Shown here one piece after another: positions 60,086 to 64,000 of a DNA stretch of 64,000 bases. Both the position numbers and the translations under genes were made by a program. The DNA comes from an uncultured Clostridia bacterium (GTDB lineage Bacteria > Bacillota > Clostridia > Oscillospirales > Ruminococcaceae). The stretch covers positions 49,584 to 113,583 of the forward strand of contig CANQCK010000004.1 of NCBI GenBank assembly GCA_947589185.1, given 5' to 3'. The notes under the pieces are model-generated. The model was not told the origin of the DNA. It made no database searches and saw only the letters and a program-made list of their open reading frames with translations. Position 1 is the first letter of the stretch; each line of letters opens with the position of its first letter.

Positions 60086-61510
60086 ATGGGAAATAACGTT
60101 TTTCTGAATAATAACTATACGGTCAAGGAGAATAGAGACAGCGAAGAATTTGTCGAGCTTATAAAAAGGTCAGACATGCTCAAAAAGATCGTCGGGAATA
60201 CTTACGAGGCGGCATTTGAAATAGATGTAAATAAGAATCAGGCGTATGAAATATTCATTAAAGACGGAACGCCGCTGAGCAGTGAATTTTTGAATGATAA
60301 GCTGTCGTATTCAAGACTATGCAGGCTTATTTTGAAAGAAATAGCAGACAGTACGGAAGTTGAAAGGCTGACAGAATTTTTAAATCCTGCGAGGATAAAA
60401 AAGATAAGGCAGAGCGACAGCGTCAAAAAGGAAGAAAGATTGCACTTCAGGGCAAAAGATACAGGCTTAGTTGAATGGAAAGAGTGCAGGATAGTGTACT
60501 GTCAGGAAAAGTCAGCGGAGACAGATATATGCACTATAAGAGACATTACGAATGAAAAGAATTACGAGATAAAATACAATGCACAGTCAGAACTGATTTA
60601 CGCAACACAGAATTCAGAACGGGAAATTATAAAAGATTTCATACGATCGGTAAAGAACGTATATAATGCAGTTATCGAGTTAAACTACACCGCTCTCGAG
60701 TGCTTTGAATACGAGTTTTCCGATGACGGCGTCAGAAAGAAAAAAATAAGCGGCGGCTTAAAGGAGTTTGTAAAGCGTGTTGCTCAAAATTATGTATATT
60801 CTGACGACGCTGATAAATTTTTGTCTTTTTTCAGCTTAGGGAATGTATTTGAAACATCTCAAAAAAGGAACGGCAATGTTGAATTAACTTTAAGACTGCG
60901 TAACAGTGAAAATACAAGATCAGGTTATGAATGGTATTCATTAACGGTAAGGTTTGAGAAAAATAAAAACGGTGAGATAATTCTCACAGTATTTTTCAAG
61001 AATATAAATAAAAGTGAAACGGAAAGAATAAAAGACAGAAAAAGTCTGGAAAGCACTATTGTCCAGGCACAGAACAAGCTGAAATTTAAAGAGCAGTATA
61101 AAAACGCATTGGCAGAAGGCTCTTATTTCTGCATTAACGCAAATGTCGGCAGAGATTTGATCGAGACCGACTGCGTTGACGCCGACGGAAACAGTCTTAT
61201 GAAGGCGGTTGGGTTAGCTGCACCGTGCAGATTATCAGATTTTGCAGGAAGATGGATAGAAAGGTATGTTGTAAAGGCAGAAAATTCGGCAGTTGATGTA
61301 AGCAGATTTGATTTAGATGTTTTAAAGGAAAATTATGAAAACGGCAAGCGGTTTTATAAGGGCGAGTATAAGATAATAGCTACTACGGGAAAAATCCGCT
61401 GGCTTGAGTGTTATACTCTGCTTGTAAAAACAGATTGCGAAAATGAACTTATGATGCTTCATTATGCTTTGGATATTACTGATGAGAAAAGAAAAAAGAC
61501 GATTATTTAA
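60086..61510 (+). CDS. PAS-type sensor protein without an output domain
   Basis: 474 residues from ATG 60086 (MGNNVFLNNN), after AAAGGAG. Soluble. At least two PAS/PAC-like modules: GLVEWKECRIVYCQEKSAETDICTIRDITNEKNYE (about 130-165) and GKIRWLECYTLLVKTDCENELMMLHYALDITDEKRKKTII at the very end. In related proteins the second PAC would lead into a GGDEF domain, but here the protein stops right after it. Possibly truncated, or a stand-alone sensor. Confidence 0.65.
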   Translation: MGNNVFLNNNYTVKENRDSEEFVELIKRSDMLKKIVGNTYEAAFEIDVNKNQAYEIFIKDGTPLSSEFLNDKLSYSRLCRLILKEIADSTEVERLTEFLNPARIKKIRQSDSVKKEERLHFRAKDTGLVEWKECRIVYCQEKSAETDICTIRDITNEKNYEIKYNAQSELIYATQNSEREIIKDFIRSVKNVYNAVIELNYTALECFEYEFSDDGVRKKKISGGLKEFVKRVAQNYVYSDDADKFLSFFSLGNVFETSQKRNGNVELTLRLRNSENTRSGYEWYSLTVRFEKNKNGEIILTVFFKNINKSETERIKDRKSLESTIVQAQNKLKFKEQYKNALAEGSYFCINANVGRDLIETDCVDADGNSLMKAVGLAAPCRLSDFAGRWIERYVVKAENSAVDVSRFDLDVLKENYENGKRFYKGEYKIIATTGKIRWLECYTLLVKTDCENELMMLHYALDITDEKRKKTII

Positions 61511-61557
61511 TAATTAAAAGGCAGCTTGGATATTCTTATTTTAAGGAAGGTTTAAGT

Positions 61558-62145
61558 ATGATTATACAAACAGATAAGAAGGTAATATTAGCGTCCGCAT
61601 CGCCGAGAAGGAAAACGCTGATAAAATATTTGTTCGGAGATTATGAGGTTGAGCCGTCGAGCATTAATGAGGACGACTATAAAATGCTGTCGCCTTACGA
61701 GATGCCTGAATTTCTCGCAACACAGAAAGCAAAGGATATTGCAAAGTATCACACTGATGAAATCGTTATAGGGTGCGACACGTCGGTAGTTCTGGGAGAG
61801 AGAGTTCTGGGAAAACCTAAGGACGAAGTTCAGGCAAGGAATATGCTTTCGCTTTTGTCGAATAAAACGCATAAGGTAATAACGGGCGTGTGCATTATCT
61901 GCGGGGATAACGCTATGTCGTTTTCTGTTTCTACAGACGTCACCTTTTATGAGCTCGATGATGACGAAATAGACGAGTACGTTCAGTCGGGAGAGCCTTA
62001 TGACAAAGCAGGCGGATACGGTATTCAGGGTCTCGGCTCGGTGTTTGTAAAGGAAATCTCAGGCGATTTTTACAATGTAGTGGGTCTTCCTGTATCAAGG
62101 CTCTACAGAGAAATGATCGAATTTCTGAACCTTATTGACGGATAA
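61558..62145 (+). CDS. maf: Maf-family nucleotide pyrophosphatase
   Basis: 195 residues; hydrolyses non-canonical or pyrimidine nucleoside triphosphates. ILASASPRRKTLIKYLF, GCDTSVVLGERVLGKPKDEVQARNMLSLLSNKTHKVITGV and GEPYDKAGGYGIQGLGSVFVKEISGDFYNVVGLPVSRL are Maf motifs. AAGGAAGGTTTAAGT precedes ATG. Convergent with the DUF421 gene. Confidence 0.95.
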   Translation: MIIQTDKKVILASASPRRKTLIKYLFGDYEVEPSSINEDDYKMLSPYEMPEFLATQKAKDIAKYHTDEIVIGCDTSVVLGERVLGKPKDEVQARNMLSLLSNKTHKVITGVCIICGDNAMSFSVSTDVTFYELDDDEIDEYVQSGEPYDKAGGYGIQGLGSVFVKEISGDFYNVVGLPVSRLYREMIEFLNLIDG

Positions 62146-62157
62146 TAAAATTAAAAC

Positions 62158-62871
62158 TTAGTCAAAGATGTTCTTAAGATTTTTCTCGTTCTGGAAATCG
62201 TAAATATGCAGTGTGTTGTTTTGGTCTAACGTGGCAAGGAAAATATCCTTGACCTTTTTGCCTCTTGCGGAAAGCTCTCTGTTTAGCCATGTTTCGTCCA
62301 CTCCGCAGTATTTGAGGTTCTGGCTCATAATTTTGCCGTCAATTATAATATTCAGATTGAGGTATTCGGGCTTTGGCATTGGGTTGAGCTTTAAATCGCT
62401 TGCGGTAACAGGACGGTACTCAGAACATGGAAAAAAACTGATTTCTCCGTTGTTTTCCATAATGGCGTAGTTGATTTGCGAAATGTCGAAATATCCGTTT
62501 GTTCTTGCTTTCGTCAAGAGGTCGTTGATGTCGAGCTTTGATTTTTTAAGATTCTCACTGTAAATTTTACCGTTTTCTATCAACAGCAATGTTCTGCCCG
62601 AGAATAAACGGCGGCATTTTATAGATTTTATAGTAAGAACCGAAAACAAAAATACCACAAGACCGTATACTATCATTGCAATAACTGCTGTTATGATTTC
62701 GTCTGCCTGACGGGAAATTGACAGCTCTGCTGCAATAGAACCTATAGTTATACCGTTTATATAGTCGAACATATTAAGCTCGGAGATCTGCTTATTACCG
62801 AGCAGCTTTGAGATCAAAAACATTATTACAATAGACAGCAGCGACGCACCTATTACTTTTACTACTAACAT
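62158..62871 (-). CDS. DUF421 (YetF-like) membrane protein
   Basis: 237 residues. About three N-terminal membrane helices (VKVIGASLLSIVIMFLISKLLGNKQISELNMFDYINGITIGSIAAELS) and a soluble C-terminal domain (LLIENGKIYSENLKKSKLDINDLLTKARTNGYFDISQINYAIMENNGEISFFP). These are DUF421/YetF features. In spore formers some members affect germination; the role here is unknown. Confidence 0.9.
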   Translation of the reverse strand: MLVVKVIGASLLSIVIMFLISKLLGNKQISELNMFDYINGITIGSIAAELSISRQADEIITAVIAMIVYGLVVFLFSVLTIKSIKCRRLFSGRTLLLIENGKIYSENLKKSKLDINDLLTKARTNGYFDISQINYAIMENNGEISFFPCSEYRPVTASDLKLNPMPKPEYLNLNIIIDGKIMSQNLKYCGVDETWLNRELSARGKKVKDIFLATLDQNNTLHIYDFQNEKNLKNIFD

Positions 62872-63008
62872 ATTCTATCACCCTTTAATAAAATTGTGGA
62901 AAATTCTGATTTATCAATCATAATTCAGGTATATATGTTAGTATTTTCAGCACGCTGAAAAATATACAATTTTGAAAAAAATCAGTCAATTACAAGTCGG
63001 TGAATATT

Positions 63009-63314
63009 ATGAAATTATTTAAAAAAAGCAAACAGGGTACGCCGATAAAGGAACTTTTGTCATTTAACGGCAAGGGTATTTCATATGCAGTCGAACGCAT
63101 AAACGGAGAGGAAGTAACTCTTGGAAAATCGGGTGCAATAACAGTGACCGAGGAAGAGATCATAATGGTATGCAACGGCAAAGAGGTTTTCAGGTGCTTG
63201 ACTAAGGGAGCAACGATAGCGACTCTTATGAGCGGAAACGGCTGTGATATAAAGGGCAGTGACAAAAGCGGTCAAAAACGGCATATTGTGGCGAATTATG
63301 TAATGTTTAGATAA
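63009..63314 (+). CDS. Conserved hypothetical protein, 101 aa
   Basis: Not recognised. ATG 63009 (MKLFKKSKQGTPIKELLSFNGKGISYAVERINGEEVTLGKSG) is preferred to GTG 63000. Beta-rich, no signal or membrane helix; EEVTLGKSGAITVTEEEIIMVCNGKEVFRCLTKGATIATLMSGNGCDIKG suggests a small beta-barrel. Monocistronic and divergent from DUF421. Confidence 0.7.
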   Translation: MKLFKKSKQGTPIKELLSFNGKGISYAVERINGEEVTLGKSGAITVTEEEIIMVCNGKEVFRCLTKGATIATLMSGNGCDIKGSDKSGQKRHIVANYVMFR

Positions 63315-63433
63315 ATTTGACTATAGTATAATAATGCAGAAAGAAAATCCACAGGACTATAAAAACTCTGTAATTACTTTTTTAAAGGTTGAGGAAAAAA
63401 GATACAAACGATATTTAAGAACCAAGAAAATAC

Positions 63434-63625
63434 TTTACAAATCCGAATATATATGATATAATATGAATAAGCTAAGAAAGGTTGTTTGAGGTGGACAATT
63501 TCGTGGCATCCACACGCCGAAGGTAATGACAGGGAGAAATCCCGAGAGATGCAGGAGAAAGCCACGCCTGCCAAATAACCATATGCTTTAATACCACTCT
63601 GAGAAATCAGAGTGGTATTTTTTCT
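63434..63625 (+). ncRNA. Structured non-coding RNA of unknown class
   Basis: Promoter TTTACA (63434)-17-TATAAT (63457) and a perfect 12-bp terminator stem with GAAA loop (63591-63618) plus T tract bound a transcript of about 157 nt with no ORF. It has a closing stem GGTTGTTTG/CAAATAACC, inner stem CGTGGC/GCCACG, hairpin GGGA-GAAA-TCCC, and GTGGA/TCCAC whose loop contains CGTGGC, making a pseudoknot possible. It does not match tmRNA, SRP, RNase P, 6S or the common riboswitch cores I know. Confidence 0.65.
63591..63624 (+). terminator. Terminator of the structured ncRNA
   Basis: ATACCACTCTGA-GAAA-TCAGAGTGGTAT followed by TTTTTT. Confidence 0.93.
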
Positions 63626-63629
63626 AACA

Positions 63630-63812
63630 TAACCGCCGGAGAACCTCCGGTGGCTTTTGTGCCTCCGTTTTCAGAGCAAAAAAGATTAATATAGACTGTC
63701 GGCACGTTAGTAGTCAGCAATATAAAACTAAACTTGCCCACCGTTTAAACAAAGTATAAGCTTGCCGTTTCTCAAAGTTAAACATTAATCAAACTACCCA
63801 AAGGCGGACTGG
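63630..63812 (-). repeat. Repeat element R3, inverted relative to R2
   Basis: CCGCCGGAGAACCTCCGGTGGCTTTTGTGCCTCCGTTTTC ... TGTCGGCACGTTAGTAGTCAGCAATATAAAACTAAACTTGCCCACCGTTTAAACAAAG is nearly the reverse complement of R2, about 3.6 kb away. Confidence 0.72.
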
Positions 63813-63903
63813 ATGCAACGGCACCGTTGCGTTGCATTGAAACGTGCAACTTTTTTGCTTTTTAGAGGTATAAGTGAAAAGCTATCTCTAGGAGGAATAT
63901 ATT

Positions 63904-64000
63904 ATGGCACGTCCGATAAAAAGCGGGCTTGATTACTTTCCTCTTGATTGTCAGCTAGATGATAAGTTTGAATTGATTGAGGCAGAGTTTGGTCTGACAG
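63904..64000 (+). CDS. DUF4373 (Lin1244/Lin1753-type) protein, 3' truncated by window
   Basis: MARPIKSGLDYFPLDCQLDDKFELIEAEFGLTG matches the N-terminus of DUF4373 proteins found in phages and integrative elements, often next to replication genes. TAGGAGGAATATATT precedes ATG. It is probably the first gene of a mobile element continuing to the right. Confidence 0.8.
   Translation, partial: MARPIKSGLDYFPLDCQLDDKFELIEAEFGLT

Noticed and set aside
63434-63625. tmRNA, SRP RNA or known riboswitch
   Set aside because: Lacks the SRP GGAAGG/AGCAGCC core, tmRNA tag and T-loop, and the conserved cores of TPP, FMN, cobalamin, SAM, c-di-GMP and Mg riboswitches that I could check by eye.

Overview
The window is a low-GC (about 40%) Firmicutes chromosome segment, most likely Oscillospirales/Ruminococcaceae and Ruminococcus-like. 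The assignment rests on AT-rich intergenic DNA, strong AGGAGG-type ribosome binding sites, a GH94 cellobiose phosphorylase, an NADH-linked electron-bifurcating-type [FeFe] hydrogenase, MurT/GatD, RqcH, a PcsB-like FtsEX partner and a holin-like type I toxin. No rRNA, CRISPR array or complete IS element was seen. One tRNA (Arg-CCG) is present.

Layout. 1-6 kb: the tail of gltX, then a Gld-type ABC exporter operon (ATPase, ABC-2 permease, GldG-like, DUF4340). 6-9.5 kb: an MBOAT-like membrane protein that lacks its signature histidines, a truncated DHHW-like partner and a YhcC-type radical SAM protein. 9.5-16 kb: rimM-trmD, ptsH, a PucR/CdaR-type regulator and ftsE-ftsX-murein hydrolase. 16-24.3 kb: XRE regulator, cupin, CmpB-type membrane protein, tRNA-Arg, metG, a candidate small RNA, DUF378, aldose epimerase and cellobiose phosphorylase. 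24.3-33.1 kb: two divergent hydrogenase gene sets. One is the HndABCD-like enzyme with an embedded HATPase; the other is a putative sensory set (DRTGG, HATPase, H-cluster-like protein, DRTGG, PHP). 33.1-35.7 kb: a DtxR-type regulator and a tandem array of small modules, each with a ribbon-helix-helix-like gene divergent from a 22-codon micro-ORF. 35.7-42 kb: CBS/CorC-C protein, transglutaminase-like protein, tsaD, rimI and a secreted beta-helix protein. 42-55 kb: housekeeping genes (rsmI, recG, LUD protein, dusB, methyltransferase, polA, rqcH, 3-methyladenine glycosylase, murT-gatD). 55-60 kb: a feo iron operon bracketed by two directly repeated candidate type I toxin-antitoxin loci. 60-64 kb: a PAS protein without an output domain, maf, DUF421, a hypothetical gene, a structured candidate ncRNA and the first codons of a DUF4373-type phage or mobile gene. 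A roughly 200-bp repeat family recurs here, with one pair inverted around the 60.0-63.6 kb block.

How the genes fit together. Cellobiose phosphorylase plus mutarotase feed sugars into glycolysis, and the Hnd hydrogenase would dispose of the resulting NADH and reduced ferredoxin. The adjacent H-cluster-like set has no obvious catalytic electron partner and looks like a redox or H2-sensing regulator. FtsEX and its hydrolase, together with MurT/GatD, act on the cell wall.

The strongest candidates for something undescribed are the duplicated toxin/antisense-RNA loci around feo, the RHH/micro-ORF array at 33.5-35.7 kb, the CU-rich small RNA upstream of metG, and the pseudoknot-capable ncRNA near 63.5 kb. 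All calls come from reading the sequence; no database search was run.
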